Made by a program: the position numbers and the translations under genes | NCBI RefSeq assembly: GCF_012275375.1 | Contig: NZ_JAAZQJ010000011.1 | Coordinates: 62,001-126,000, forward strand | Direction of reading: 5' to 3' | DNA length: 64,000 bases | DNA from: Dyella sp. SG609 | Lineage (GTDB): Bacteria > Pseudomonadota > Gammaproteobacteria > Xanthomonadales > Rhodanobacteraceae | Shown here: positions 41,005 through 50,411 of the stretch, one piece after another | Position numbering within the stretch: position 1 is the stretch's first letter | How the letters are laid out: the number at the start of each line of letters is the position of its first letter | Notes under the pieces: model-generated | What the model saw: the letters and a program-made list of their open reading frames with translations, nothing else | Told to the model about the DNA's origin: nothing | The model's database searches: none

Positions 41005-42208
41005 GAACAGGCCGAGGGCCCGTTCTCCGGCCGGGGACCGTAACCAGCGTGCCGGGCGCTATATCGCCCAGCCCAGTGGTTACCGCGCTTTTCATCCGAA
41101 CCCCCTGCCACCGAAGCCCGCGTTGCGGATGGACGACGAGCTGCAGGCGTTGCTGTCGCTTGCCGATCGTGCGCTGGGCCGCCTCGACGGTTCGATTCAA
41201 ACCCTGCCCAATCCCGATCTGTTCGTCTTCATGTACGTACGCAAGGAGGCCGTGCTTTCCAGCCAGATCGAAGGCACGCAGAGTTCATTGCAGGACCTGC
41301 TGGCCGCCGAAGCGCACATCCTGACCCCGGACCGGCCGCGCGACGTCGACGAGGTGGTCAATTACGTCAGTGCCATGAACTATGGCCTGGGCCGGCTGCA
41401 GGAACTGCCGGTGTCGGTGCGCCTGATTCGCGAAATCCACGAGCGCTTGTTGCAAGGCGTGCGCGGCATGCGCCTCACGCCCGGCGAACTGCGCCATTCG
41501 CAGAACTGGATCGGTGCTTCGGGTTGCACCTTGAGCGAAGCCAGCTTCGTTCCACCACCGCCGCACGAGGTGCCGAACGCGCTTGGCGCGCTGGAAACCT
41601 TCCTGCACGCGCAGAGCGCGCTGCCGGCGTTGATTCAAATAGGGCTGGCGCATGCGCAGTTCGAAACCATCCATCCCTTTCTCGATGGCAATGGACGCGT
41701 CGGCCGTCTGCTGATCACCTTTCTGCTGTGCCAGCGGGACATTCTTGGGAAACCGGTCCTCTACCTGTCGCATTTCTTCAAGCAGCACCGCGCCGAGTAC
41801 TACGAGCGACTGCAGGCCGTGCGCGACAAGGGCGATTGGGAAGGCTGGCTGGCGTTCTTCCTGCGTGGCGTGGTGAGCGTCAGCCGCGAAGCTACGGAGA
41901 CCGCGCGACGCATCCTTCTGCTGCGCGAAGACCATCGCGCCAGAGTCACCGAAGGATTGGGGCGCGCCGCGGGCAATGGGCACAAGCTCCTGGAATACCT
42001 GTATCGACGCCCGATCGTTGCGGTGGCCGACGTGCAGGCGCTGACCACTACGACCTATACCGCGGCCAACAACCTGGTGTCGCGGCTGGTCGCCTTGGGC
42101 ATCCTTGCCGAAGCCACCGGCTATCGGCGCAACCGGTTGTTCCGTTATCAGGCTTACATCGACTTGTTCGGCGAATCCGCGGATGCGGGGCAAGCGGCGG
42201 TGAAGTGA
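41003..42208 (+). CDS. Class II Fic-domain protein (probable AMP-transferase)
   Basis: This 401-residue protein carries an N-terminal Fic_N-like helical region, the Fic catalytic motif HPFLDGNGRVGR (from His224), and a C-terminal winged-helix-like tail (TTTYTAANNLVSRLVALGIL). The inhibitory helix motif is present in cis (SSQIEG, Ser86 and Glu90), placing it in class II, where Glu90 holds the enzyme inactive. It should transfer AMP from ATP to a protein side chain; the target is unknown. The ATG at 41003 lies in an inverted repeat; a TTG three codons earlier is an alternative. The gene stands alone between two terminators, with no antitoxin partner. Confidence 0.93.
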   Translation: MNRPRARSPAGDRNQRAGRYIAQPSGYRAFHPNPLPPKPALRMDDELQALLSLADRALGRLDGSIQTLPNPDLFVFMYVRKEAVLSSQIEGTQSSLQDLLAAEAHILTPDRPRDVDEVVNYVSAMNYGLGRLQELPVSVRLIREIHERLLQGVRGMRLTPGELRHSQNWIGASGCTLSEASFVPPPPHEVPNALGALETFLHAQSALPALIQIGLAHAQFETIHPFLDGNGRVGRLLITFLLCQRDILGKPVLYLSHFFKQHRAEYYERLQAVRDKGDWEGWLAFFLRGVVSVSREATETARRILLLREDHRARVTEGLGRAAGNGHKLLEYLYRRPIVAVADVQALTTTTYTAANNLVSRLVALGILAEATGYRRNRLFRYQAYIDLFGESADAGQAAVK

Positions 42209-42238
42209 TCGGGCGACATGCTTGATCCGTGAGAAGGG

Positions 42239-42262
42239 CCCCGCTACGGCGGGGTTTTTCTT
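42239..42262 (+). terminator. Intrinsic terminator of the fic gene
   Basis: CCCCGC (42239-42244) pairs with GCGGGG (42249-42254) and is followed by TTTTTCTTT. It lies 31 bases after the fic stop codon. Confidence 0.85.
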
Positions 42263-42274
42263 TGCCCAAAAGAA

Positions 42275-42301
42275 AACCCCGGGAGTCCACCTCCCGGGGT
42301 T
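42275..42301 (-). terminator. Intrinsic terminator for the convergent Ala/Lys-rich protein gene
   Basis: A perfect 11-bp stem (AACCCCGGGAG at 42275-42285 with CTCCCGGGGTT at 42291-42301) has a 5-base loop. On the minus strand it is followed by TTTTCTTTTG, so it ends transcription of the gene at 42344-42769. Confidence 0.9.
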
Positions 42302-42343
42302 GCTCGATGCGGGCGCGCCCTTGGCGCCGCGTCGGTTGATCGC

Positions 42344-42769
42344 TTACTTGCCGCCGGCTTCCGCCTTGGCGTCGGTCTTCGCGCCGACCGCGGCGCCGGC
42401 GACCGGCGTCTCGACCTTCGCGCCGGCCTTCACCGAGGTGGCGGCTTCGGCGCCGCCGGTGGCATCGCTCGCGGCCGACTCGGTGGTCTTGGCCGCCTTG
42501 TGGCCGGCGTGCTTGGCCTTGTGCGTCGCCTTCTTCACGGTGTCGGTCGCGCCGTCGGCGGTCTTGGTGGCAACCTGGTCCGTCGTCTTGGTGACGTCCT
42601 GCACCGCGGCGCCGGCGTTGAGGTTCGCGCTCGCCTTGGTGGCGTCCTGCACCGAGGTGCCGGCATTGACGCTCGCGCCGGCCTTGGCGGCCGCCTGGGC
42701 CTGGGCGAAGGCAGGGGCGGTCAGCACGGTGGCCGAGAGGACGAGAGCAGCAAGCAGGGTCTTACGCAT
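42344..42769 (-). CDS. Exported alanine/lysine/threonine-rich low-complexity protein
   Basis: This 141-residue protein has a clear signal peptide (MRKTLLAALVLSATVLTAPAFA) and a mature part of very simple composition. An internal near-repeat is visible: GASVNAGTSVQDATK, then SANLNAGAAVQDVTK. A Lys/His-rich centre (KKATHKAKHAGHKAAK) follows, and then an Ala/Val/Gly/Lys tail. I recognise no family. The composition recalls histone-like or LEA-like disordered proteins, but that is only a resemblance. It has its own strong terminator. The real reading frame is supported by the signal peptide and the placed terminator. Confidence 0.8.
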   Translation of the reverse strand: MRKTLLAALVLSATVLTAPAFAQAQAAAKAGASVNAGTSVQDATKASANLNAGAAVQDVTKTTDQVATKTADGATDTVKKATHKAKHAGHKAAKTTESAASDATGGAEAATSVKAGAKVETPVAGAAVGAKTDAKAEAGGK

Positions 42770-42986
42770 GGGGTAAACCTCCGATGTGAGTGCCGCGACG
42801 CAACGTGCCGCGGTGGAATCACGCTAGAGGCGGTTTGCCTGCTGAATCCTGAATTTTTTCGGGCTGCTCCGGTTTGCTTAAGCCGGCGGACATGTCGCTG
42901 AATCGCTGGTGCGTGCCGATGAAAAACGCGTTCCGCGCACTCTTGTTTTCTTTCGCGCAGCTAGTGGGAATGCGCCTTGCGCGGCA

Positions 42987-44879
42987 TCACTGATGCGCGC
43001 CTTCGGTGGCGGCGGCGGGTGCGATGCCTTCCTGCGCGAAGCCGGTATGTTCCGAAAGCGCATCGGCGCGCGGCAGCATGCGGTCGAGTTTTCCTTTCAG
43101 CCGCAGCAGCGCCACGCTCTCCATCGCCGCATCGATGCGCTGCTCGCTGCCGTCCTCGGCCTGTGGCGGCGCGCCCGGTGCGCGGGTGAGCGCGGCCAGC
43201 TGCGGCGCCAGTACCTGGGTCAGCGCGAAGTACGCATCGTCGTGGATGCCGGCCTGCTCCAGCACCTTGCCCGGCAGCATCCATGAGGCGAGATCCTCGC
43301 GCTGCGGCTGCACCTGGTTGCGCGGATCGACCAGCAGCCAGGTGCCCGGCTCGCTCAGCATGTCCTTGCCGTCGACGAAGCCCAGCGTTTCGAAGCTGCC
43401 GCTCAAGCCCGGCAGGTGGTCGCCGTAGAACAGCAGCAGGGTGGGGCGCTCGCGTTGCGCCAGCAGGCTGGCCAGGCGGCCCAGTTCTTCGTCGGCGTGC
43501 TGCATGTGATAGAGGTAGTTGCGCAGTTCGGTCTTGTCCTCGGCGGCAAGGCCGTCCGGCACGGGGATCGCATCGCGCTTGACCGCATCGGCCGGCGTCA
43601 CGTCGTAGGGGCCGTGCGCTTCGATGCTGATCGCGAACAGGAATTGCGGCGGGCCGGCATCTTTGAGCTGCGCCATGATTTCGTCGGTCATGGCGCGGTC
43701 GGCCATGTACTGGCCGTCCAGGTCCTTGGCGTTGACGAAGCCGCCCTGCGACACGAAACGGTCGAAGCCGATCGCGCGGAACGCCGTGCTGCGGTTCCAG
43801 AAGGCGGGGTTGTTGCCGTGGATCGCCATCGTGCGATACCCGTGCGAGCGCAGCGTGCGCACCATGCCCGGCACCACCTTGGTGTTGAGCTGCAGGTACG
43901 GGAACTGCAGGTCGTCGAAGTAGCGCAGCGACAGGCCGGTCAACACCTCGAACTCGGTGCGGATGGTGCCGCCGCCGAAGGTCGGTACGTGCAGCGCGCC
44001 GCTGTAGCCCTGCTGCGCCAGGCGGTGCAGGTTCGGCGTGAGGTCGTGGTGCTCGAAGCCCTTGAGGATGGCCGGATCGAAGAACGATTCGCTCTGCACC
44101 ACCACGATGTCGGGCATGGCGCCGGTATCGCCCGACGCGCCGCGCATGCGTTCGCGCAGCGCGCCGTCGGCCTGGCCGATCAGCTGCATCGCCGCATTGG
44201 GGTCGGCCTTCTTGCGCTGCTGGCCGAAATGCAGATGGAACATCATCAGCGAGCTGACCAGCCCCGAATGCTGCGCGGTGGACGAGGCCGACCACGGCTC
44301 CATCCACAGCGTCTCGCCGTCGTAGAAGCGGCCCCATGCCGGCGCGCCGCCCAGCAGCGAGCCGAGCACCACCAGCACCGAGGCGCCGGCGAGCAGGCGC
44401 TTGCCGCGGGTGCGGCGCGGGAACAGCGGCAGCTCCTTGCGCCAGGCCAGCACCACCAGGGCGATGCCGGCGGCCAGCGCCAGGTATGGCCAGGGTGTGG
44501 TCGGCAGATAACCGCCGAGCAGATGCAGGCCGCCCTTGCGCAGCTGGCCGAGCATGCGGAAATCGGCCGGCATCAGCGGCGTGCCCAGCTGCCTCACCTT
44601 CAGCGCATTGACGCCGTACAGCACGCCCTGCAGCAGGAAGGCCAGGCCGAACGAGAGCAGCGGACGCCGGCTCAGCACCATCAGCAGCAGGGCCAGCAGC
44701 AGCCCCGGCAGCGCATTGGCCAGCAGGTACAGCGGCTGCTGGAACAGCTGCTGCGGCGCAACGCCTTCGCCGCCGTCGAGCCAGCCGGTGAACAGCACGA
44801 AGGCCACCGCCAGCATCAAGGGGAGGGCGACGCGGCGGGCCAGGCCGGACCTGGTGGCTGGATTGAGGGTCTTGGTCAT
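42987..44879 (-). CDS. LTA synthase-like sulfatase-fold phosphotransferase
   Basis: This 630-residue inner-membrane enzyme has about five N-terminal helices (ALPLMLAVAFVLFTGWL through LLAGASVLVVLGSLLGG). A large periplasmic alkaline-phosphatase/sulfatase-fold domain follows. DIVVVQSESFF binds metal, the active-site threonine is in FGGGTIRTEFEVLTGLS, and AIHGNNPAFWNR and FYGDHLPG complete the metal site. The family transfers phosphoglycerol or related groups; in Gram-negatives it may modify periplasmic glucans or surface glycans (OpgB-like). It is divergent from glnE across 238 bases with no recognised operator. Confidence 0.92.
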   Translation of the reverse strand: MTKTLNPATRSGLARRVALPLMLAVAFVLFTGWLDGGEGVAPQQLFQQPLYLLANALPGLLLALLLMVLSRRPLLSFGLAFLLQGVLYGVNALKVRQLGTPLMPADFRMLGQLRKGGLHLLGGYLPTTPWPYLALAAGIALVVLAWRKELPLFPRRTRGKRLLAGASVLVVLGSLLGGAPAWGRFYDGETLWMEPWSASSTAQHSGLVSSLMMFHLHFGQQRKKADPNAAMQLIGQADGALRERMRGASGDTGAMPDIVVVQSESFFDPAILKGFEHHDLTPNLHRLAQQGYSGALHVPTFGGGTIRTEFEVLTGLSLRYFDDLQFPYLQLNTKVVPGMVRTLRSHGYRTMAIHGNNPAFWNRSTAFRAIGFDRFVSQGGFVNAKDLDGQYMADRAMTDEIMAQLKDAGPPQFLFAISIEAHGPYDVTPADAVKRDAIPVPDGLAAEDKTELRNYLYHMQHADEELGRLASLLAQRERPTLLLFYGDHLPGLSGSFETLGFVDGKDMLSEPGTWLLVDPRNQVQPQREDLASWMLPGKVLEQAGIHDDAYFALTQVLAPQLAALTRAPGAPPQAEDGSEQRIDAAMESVALLRLKGKLDRMLPRADALSEHTGFAQEGIAPAAATEGAHQ

Positions 44880-45117
44880 GGCAGTCCTAGGGGGATTGCG
44901 CTGTCATGGCTCGGACATCGGAATGTAACGATGCCGGCATGAACCAGGTGTTCGGCGTTCGTGGTGCTTGCGTACTTTTCGAGCAGTGCCAACGTGATGG
45001 CGAAGCGGTGCGTGCACGCGCCCCTGCCGTGCAGGATCTCGCGGTCATCTGCCGGTCATCTTGGCATCGCGCGGGCGGGCGCAGACGGCACACCGGCGCG
45101 GAAGGCACAATGTCCGG

Positions 45118-47979
45118 ATGCAGCCCAAGGAATCCCCGGCGCTACGCGCCCTGATCGACGACCGCTACGCCGAACTGGCCGCGCGCTGCCGCCTGGCCGG
45201 TGTTGCGCTGCACGACGACGCCGGCGTGGCCGAGCGCATCCGCCGCGCCCTGCTGGCCAGCGATTTCGCCTACGACATCTGGTTCCGCCAGCCGCAGCTG
45301 CTGGCGCCGCAGGGGCTGGAACGCCTGCGCGCCGGTGGCGACGCCAGCACGCGCATCGAGACGCTCAGGCTCGATCCGGACGAAGCCGCCTGCATGGCCA
45401 CGCTGCGCCGCTTCCGCCACGCCGAGGCGCTGCGCCTGGTGTTCCGCGACGTCAACGGGTTGGACGAATTGCCCGAGACGCTGTCCGCCACCAGCGTGCT
45501 CTACGAGGCGCTGCTGGGCGCCGCGCTGGGCTGGTCCGAGCGCGCGTTGGCCGCGCGCTATGGCCACGGCCGCGACCACGAGGGCGTCCTGCAGCGCATG
45601 GTGGTGGTCGGCTTCGGCAAGCTCGGCGGCAGCGAGCTGAATTTCTCCTCCGATATCGACCTGGTGCTGGCCTATCCGCACAGCGGCCAGAGCGACGGCC
45701 CGCGGCCGCTCGACAACAGCGAATACTTCGTGCGCATGGGCCGCCAGCTGGTGCGCCTGCTGGCCGAGCCCACCGTCGACGGCATCTGCGCGCGCGTCGA
45801 TCTGCGCCTGCGCCCGTTCGGCAATGCGGGTCGCCTCGCGCTGCCGTTCAGCGCGATGGAGCAGTACTACCAGAGCGAAGGCCGCGACTGGGAGCGCTAT
45901 GCCTGGATCAAAGCGCGCCCCGTGGCCGGCGACCGCAATGCGGGCAAGCAGCTGCAGGAACTGCTGCGGCCGTTCGTGTTCCGCAAATACCTGGACTACA
46001 CCGCCTTCGCCGGCCTGCGCGAAATGAAGGCGCTGATCGACGCCGAGGTGGCGCGCAAGGACCTGGCCGACAATCTCAAGCTCGGCCCCGGCGGCATCCG
46101 CGAAGTCGAATTCATCGTGCAGCTCACCCAGCTGATCCGCGGCGGCCGCGAACCGAGCCTGCGCGTCCGCGGCCTGCTGCCGGCGCTGACCGCCTGCGAG
46201 GCGCGCGGCCATATCGCCGCCTCGCGCGCCAAGGCGCTGCGCGAGGCCTATGTGTTCCTGCGCCGGGTGGAAAACCGCGTGCAGATGCTGCGCGACGCGC
46301 AGACGCACGACATCCCGGAGGACGCACTAAGCCGCGAGCGCATCGCGCTCGGCCTGGGCCATGCCTCGTGGGAAGCGCTGGCGGCGGAACTGGCGCGCCA
46401 TCGCGCCGTGGTCAGCGAGGAATTCGCCGAGGTGCTGGTGCCGCAGGGCGGCCGCACCGCGAGCGTGCCGGTGGAAGACGTGGCGCTGTGGCGGCGCGTC
46501 TGCGCGGAAGAGATCGATCCCGGCCTGCTCGAGGCGGCAGGTTTCCAGCCCGGCGCCGAAGCCGCCGAGGCGCTGCTCAAGCTGCCGCAGGCCGCAACGG
46601 TGCGCGCCATGCCGCCGCGTTCGCGCGAACAGCTCGACCGCCTGATGCCGCAGCTGCTGGCGCTGGCGCGCGACAGCGCGGCGCCGGTGCCGGGCCTGCT
46701 GCGCCTGTGCCGGCTGGTGCAGGCGGTGGCGCGGCGCTCCTCGTATCTGGCCTTGCTGGAAGAACAGCCGGCGGCGCGGCGACGCCTGGCCGACCTGTTC
46801 GCACGCAGCGCCTTCCTCGCCGAACGCGTGATCGCGCAGCCGCTGCTGCTGGACGACGTGCTCGATCCGCGCATCGACCAACTGCCGCTCAAGCGCGCCG
46901 ACATCAGCGCGGAAATCAGCCGCGTGCTGGGCACGCTGGACGAGCGCGAGGCCGAAGCGGAGCTGGAGCGCATCAACGAATTCAAGGCCAGCACGGCGTT
47001 CCGCCTCGGCCTGGCCTTCAACGACGGCCGCGCCGACGCGGTCGCCACGGCGCGCCGCCTCGGTGCGCTGGCGGAGTCGGTGGTAATCGCGGTGATGGCC
47101 CTGGCGGAACGCGAACTCACCGAACAGCACGGCCGCCTGCCGGGCGAAGGCAGCGGCTTCGCCGTGCTCGGCTACGGCAGCCTCGGCGGCGAGGAGCTGG
47201 GCTTCGCCTCCGACCTGGACCTGGTCTTCGTCTACGACACCCGCCGCGCCCATGCGATGAGCGATGGCGCGCGCCCGATCGAAGGCTCGCGCTGGTACCA
47301 GCGCCTGGCGCAGCGCGTGATGAACTGGCTGACCGTGCTGACCCGCGCCGGGCGTCTGTACGAAGTGGATACGCGGCTGCGTCCCGACGGTTCCAAGGGC
47401 CTGCTCGTCAGCAGCCTGGAAGCCTTCGCCGAATACCAGCGCAGCCGTGCATGGACGTGGGAACACCAGGCGTTGCTGCGCGCCCGCCCGGTGGCCGGCG
47501 ATGCCGCGTTGAATGCGGAGTTGCTCGACGTGCGCCGCGAGATCCTCGCCGTGCCGCGCGAGCGTGCCCGCGTGCTGGCCGACGTCAGCGACATGCGCCG
47601 GCGCTGGCGCGCCGAGCGCGACCGTTCCGACGAGCGCCTGTTCGATCTGAAGCAAGGCCACGGCGGCCTGCTCGATATTGAGTTCGCCCTGCAGGGCCTG
47701 GTGCTGGCGCACGCGGCGGAGCGGCCGCTGCTGCTGCTGTCCACCGCGAACGCGGCGCTGATCGAAGCCTGCCGCACCAGCGGCCTGCTCGACGATGCGC
47801 AAGCCGAGGTGTTCGCGCGCGCGCATGGCGATCTGCTGCGCCGTGCGCTGGCCTGCACGCTGGACCTGCGTTCGCGCATCGCGCCGCGCGAGCCGGCGCT
47901 GGATGCATTGAGCGAAGAAGTGCGGCGGGTGACGGCGGAGCTCGGCTTCGCGTTCGCCGCGAAGGCGACGACGGTCTAG
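45118..47979 (+). CDS. glnE: Bifunctional glutamine synthetase adenylyltransferase/deadenylase
   Basis: This 953-residue enzyme adenylylates and de-adenylylates glutamine synthetase in response to PII and glutamine. Its two nucleotidyltransferase-type domains are visible: [20 protein letters not shown] (N-terminal deadenylase) and [20 protein letters not shown] (C-terminal adenylylase). [11 protein letters not shown] and [10 protein letters not shown] close each half. The ATG at [12 protein letters not shown] is chosen because the length then matches the family. Its TAG stop overlaps the stop codon of the convergent ELM1-family gene. Confidence 0.98.
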   Translation: MQPKESPALRALIDDRYAELAARCRLAGVALHDDAGVAERIRRALLASDFAYDIWFRQPQLLAPQGLERLRAGGDASTRIETLRLDPDEAACMATLRRFRHAEALRLVFRDVNGLDELPETLSATSVLYEALLGAALGWSERALAARYGHGRDHEGVLQRMVVVGFGKLGGSELNFSSDIDLVLAYPHSGQSDGPRPLDNSEYFVRMGRQLVRLLAEPTVDGICARVDLRLRPFGNAGRLALPFSAMEQYYQSEGRDWERYAWIKARPVAGDRNAGKQLQELLRPFVFRKYLDYTAFAGLREMKALIDAEVARKDLADNLKLGPGGIREVEFIVQLTQLIRGGREPSLRVRGLLPALTACEARGHIAASRAKALREAYVFLRRVENRVQMLRDAQTHDIPEDALSRERIALGLGHASWEALAAELARHRAVVSEEFAEVLVPQGGRTASVPVEDVALWRRVCAEEIDPGLLEAAGFQPGAEAAEALLKLPQAATVRAMPPRSREQLDRLMPQLLALARDSAAPVPGLLRLCRLVQAVARRSSYLALLEEQPAARRRLADLFARSAFLAERVIAQPLLLDDVLDPRIDQLPLKRADISAEISRVLGTLDEREAEAELERINEFKASTAFRLGLAFNDGRADAVATARRLGALAESVVIAVMALAERELTEQHGRLPGEGSGFAVLGYGSLGGEELGFASDLDLVFVYDTRRAHAMSDGARPIEGSRWYQRLAQRVMNWLTVLTRAGRLYEVDTRLRPDGSKGLLVSSLEAFAEYQRSRAWTWEHQALLRARPVAGDAALNAELLDVRREILAVPRERARVLADVSDMRRRWRAERDRSDERLFDLKQGHGGLLDIEFALQGLVLAHAAERPLLLLSTANAALIEACRTSGLLDDAQAEVFARAHGDLLRRALACTLDLRSRIAPREPALDALSEEVRRVTAELGFAFAAKATTV

Positions 47980-48959
47980 GTGCGGCTGGCGTTGCGCGCC
48001 GCAATGCGCTGGCGCACCGTCTCGGCGATGGCGCGGGTTTCGCGCAGCGGCGCCTGCCGTGCGGGCGGCGTGTCGTCCAGCCCGTGCAGCAGCCCCGCTT
48101 CGCGCAGCGCCTGGTGGAACCGCGCGAATTTGCCGGGCAGCGGTGCGCGCACCAGGGTCTGCACCGCGCAGCCGATGGCGCAGGCTTCGGAAAGCATGTT
48201 GATCGAGTCCGGCGTCACCACCAGCCGGTCGGCCCAGCCCATGGCGGCGGGGTAGGGATTGGCGCCGTCTTCCTCGCTGCTCCACACCACGCCGGGAATG
48301 CCGGCGAGGCGTTCGCGCAGCACCGCGACCACGCCGGCCGGCGTGCGGCGCGAGGCCAGCACCAGCAGGCTGCCGCCGTCGTGCTGTTGCTGCGCCACCA
48401 GCCGCTCGGCCAGGGCGTGGGCGTAGGCCGCATCGATCGGAATCCCCTTGCGCGGCCCGCCCACCAGCACCGCGACGCGCGGCTGCGGCAGATCGCCGAA
48501 GGCGGGGCAGACGTCGCGGCCTTCGGCCAGCCAGGCGTCGTCGACCGGATTGAGCGAGCCCAGCGGATGCAGCACGTTCGGTCCGTCCAGGCCGTCATGG
48601 CGTGGCGCGATCACCGTGTCCCAATGCCGCGGATCGATACGCGGATCGAGAATCTGCACCGCATAGCTGCCGCCTTCGGACAGTTCGCGCACCAGCCGCG
48701 TGTAATACGCCGCCGCGCGGCCGCAGCCGACGATCACCGCCGGCCACGGCGGCACCACGATGCCGCGGCGCTGCGGCGCGGGCAGGGCGAAGCGGCCGCC
48801 GGGCAGCAGGCGCGGCGCGAACCAGGACCAGGGCGCGCGCAGTCCCAGCACCAGATGGCGGAACGGCAGGCCCAGCGCTTCGGCCAGGGCCAGGGCCTGG
48901 CGGTCGTTGCCGGCGCGGCCGTCGGTGACCACCCAGCATTCGCCGTGCAGCCTGGTCAT
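47976..48959 (-). CDS. ELM1-family protein (mitochondrial fission ELM1-like glycosyltransferase-fold)
   Basis: This 327-residue protein belongs to the ELM1/DUF1022 family, whose bacterial members occur near LPS genes and resemble nucleotide-sugar glycosyltransferases. Conserved blocks are [49 protein letters not shown] and [19 protein letters not shown], which resembles a GT-B donor-binding loop. It shares four bases with the convergent glnE stop. The biochemical role is not established. Confidence 0.85.
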   Translation of the reverse strand: MTRLHGECWVVTDGRAGNDRQALALAEALGLPFRHLVLGLRAPWSWFAPRLLPGGRFALPAPQRRGIVVPPWPAVIVGCGRAAAYYTRLVRELSEGGSYAVQILDPRIDPRHWDTVIAPRHDGLDGPNVLHPLGSLNPVDDAWLAEGRDVCPAFGDLPQPRVAVLVGGPRKGIPIDAAYAHALAERLVAQQQHDGGSLLVLASRRTPAGVVAVLRERLAGIPGVVWSSEEDGANPYPAAMGWADRLVVTPDSINMLSEACAIGCAVQTLVRAPLPGKFARFHQALREAGLLHGLDDTPPARQAPLRETRAIAETVRQRIAARNASRT

Positions 48960-49091
48960 GCGGGGTGCTGGCCCGGGATTGTTTCGATTCTCGCCACAGT
49001 ACGTTCTGTCCGGCCCAGTCCTGTTCGCCCTTGCGTGCCCGTACACTTCGGGGCCACGGCGCCGCCCGGCGCGTTCTATCGAAGGATACCC

Positions 49092-49688
49092 ATGAGCGAG
49101 TTGCTTTCCGAGGCCGCCCTCGACCAGCTGTTCCGCGAGGCCCGCACCTACAACGCCTTCCTGGACAAGCCGGTGAGCGACGAGGTGCTGCGCCAGGTCT
49201 ACGAGCTGGCCAAGTTCGGCCCCACCAGCGCCAACTCCTCGCCGGCGCGCATCGTGTTCGTGAAGTCGGCCGAGGCCAAGGCCAAGCTGGAGCCGTTCCT
49301 GTCCGAAGGCAACCGCGCCAAGACCATGAAGGCGCCGGTCACCGCCATCGTCGGCGTCGACCACGAGTTCTACGAGCACCTGCCGCGCCTGTTCCCGCAT
49401 GCCGATGCGCGCAGCTGGTTCGTCGGCAACCAGCCGATGATCGACACCACCGCATTCCGCAACGCCACCCTGCAGGGCGCCTACCTGATCATCGCGGCGC
49501 GCGCGGTGGGCCTGGACTGCGGCCCGATGTCCGGCTTCGACAACGCCGGCGTGGACAAGGCGTTCTTCGCCGATACGCCCAGCGTGAAGTCCAACTTCCT
49601 GATCAATCTCGGTTACGGCGATGCCAGCCGCGACCTGTTCCCGCGCAACCCGCGCCTGTCGTTCGAGGAGGCGTGCCGCATCGCCTGA
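49092..49688 (+). CDS. Nitroreductase-family flavoprotein, malonic semialdehyde reductase (RutE)-like
   Basis: This 198-residue protein matches the RutE branch of the nitroreductase family, which uses FMN and NAD(P)H. Segments are [39 protein letters not shown] (FMN-binding) and [19 protein letters not shown], with [20 protein letters not shown] at the C-terminus. No other pyrimidine-degradation (rut) genes are nearby, so the in vivo substrate may be another small aldehyde or nitro compound. It is followed 52 bases later by the YceI gene. Confidence 0.9.
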   Translation: MSELLSEAALDQLFREARTYNAFLDKPVSDEVLRQVYELAKFGPTSANSSPARIVFVKSAEAKAKLEPFLSEGNRAKTMKAPVTAIVGVDHEFYEHLPRLFPHADARSWFVGNQPMIDTTAFRNATLQGAYLIIAARAVGLDCGPMSGFDNAGVDKAFFADTPSVKSNFLINLGYGDASRDLFPRNPRLSFEEACRIA

Positions 49689-49740
49689 GCGCGATGCGTC
49701 CGCCTTTAACCGCAGCCCCCTCTTCCACGGAGAACTACCC

Positions 49741-50325
49741 ATGCGTGCACTTCGTTACCTCGTTCTCGCCGGCCTGATCGGCGCCGCCGTCACCGCGCAG
49801 GCCGACCCGGTCACCTACAAGCTCGACCCGGGCCACACCAATGTGCTGTTCAGCTGGAACCACTTCGGCTTCTCCAACCCGACCGCGAACCTGGGCTTGG
49901 GCGAAGGCACCCTGGTGTTCGACGAGAAGGACGCAGCCAAGTCCTCGGTCGAAGTGACCCTGCCGCTGGCCAACCTGGACACCCACGTGTCCAAGCTGGA
50001 CGAGCACCTGAAGAAGCCGGATTTCTTCGACGCCGACAAGTTCGCCAACATCACCTTCAAGAGCACCAAGGTGCAGTCGCTCGGCGGCGGCAAGTACAAG
50101 GTGACCGGTGACCTGACCGTGCACGGCGTGACCAAGCCGGTGGTGCTGGACGCCAAGCTCAACAAGAGCGGCGTGCACCCGATGCTGAAGGTGCAGACCG
50201 TGGGTTTCGACGCCAGCACCACGGTGAAGCGCTCGGATTTCGGCATGGGCGCCTACGTGCCGAACGTCAGCGACGAGATCAAGATCCACATCACCACCGA
50301 GGCTTCGGTGCCGAAGGCGGATTGA
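49741..50325 (+). CDS. YceI-family periplasmic lipid-binding protein
   Basis: This 194-residue protein has a signal peptide (ALRYLVLAGLIGAAVTAQA) and the YceI lipocalin-like barrel. Typical segments are TYKLDPGHTNVLFSWNHFGF, LDTHVSKLDEHLKKPDFFD and NITFKSTKVQSLGGGKYKVTG, and then LTVHGVTKPVVLDAKLN. Homologues bind polyisoprenoids and are linked to base or stress responses. A GGAGA site lies just before the ATG. It is closed by a strong bidirectional terminator. Confidence 0.95.
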   Translation: MRALRYLVLAGLIGAAVTAQADPVTYKLDPGHTNVLFSWNHFGFSNPTANLGLGEGTLVFDEKDAAKSSVEVTLPLANLDTHVSKLDEHLKKPDFFDADKFANITFKSTKVQSLGGGKYKVTGDLTVHGVTKPVVLDAKLNKSGVHPMLKVQTVGFDASTTVKRSDFGMGAYVPNVSDEIKIHITTEASVPKAD

Positions 50326-50356
50326 TGCATGCCGGCGCCGTTCGCGGCGCCGCATG

Positions 50357-50390
50357 AAAAAAGCCCGCGCCGTGATGGCGCGGGCTTTTT
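50357..50390. terminator. Bidirectional intrinsic terminator between the YceI and Yip1 genes
   Basis: AGCCCGCGCC (50362-50371) pairs with GGCGCGGGCT (50377-50386), flanked by an A-run on the left and a T-run on the right. It can stop both the YceI transcript and the convergent Yip1 transcript. Confidence 0.92.
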
Positions 50391-50411
50391 CTTGGTGCCG
50401 CTGGCGGAAGT

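Noticed and set aside
41003..42208. Fic as part of a toxin-antitoxin pair
   Set aside because: There is no small antitoxin gene next to it, and the inhibitory motif is within the same protein.
42770..42986. A possible small gene in the gap before the LTA-synthase-like gene
   Set aside because: Short frames exist on both strands but have no ribosome site and no protein-like composition.
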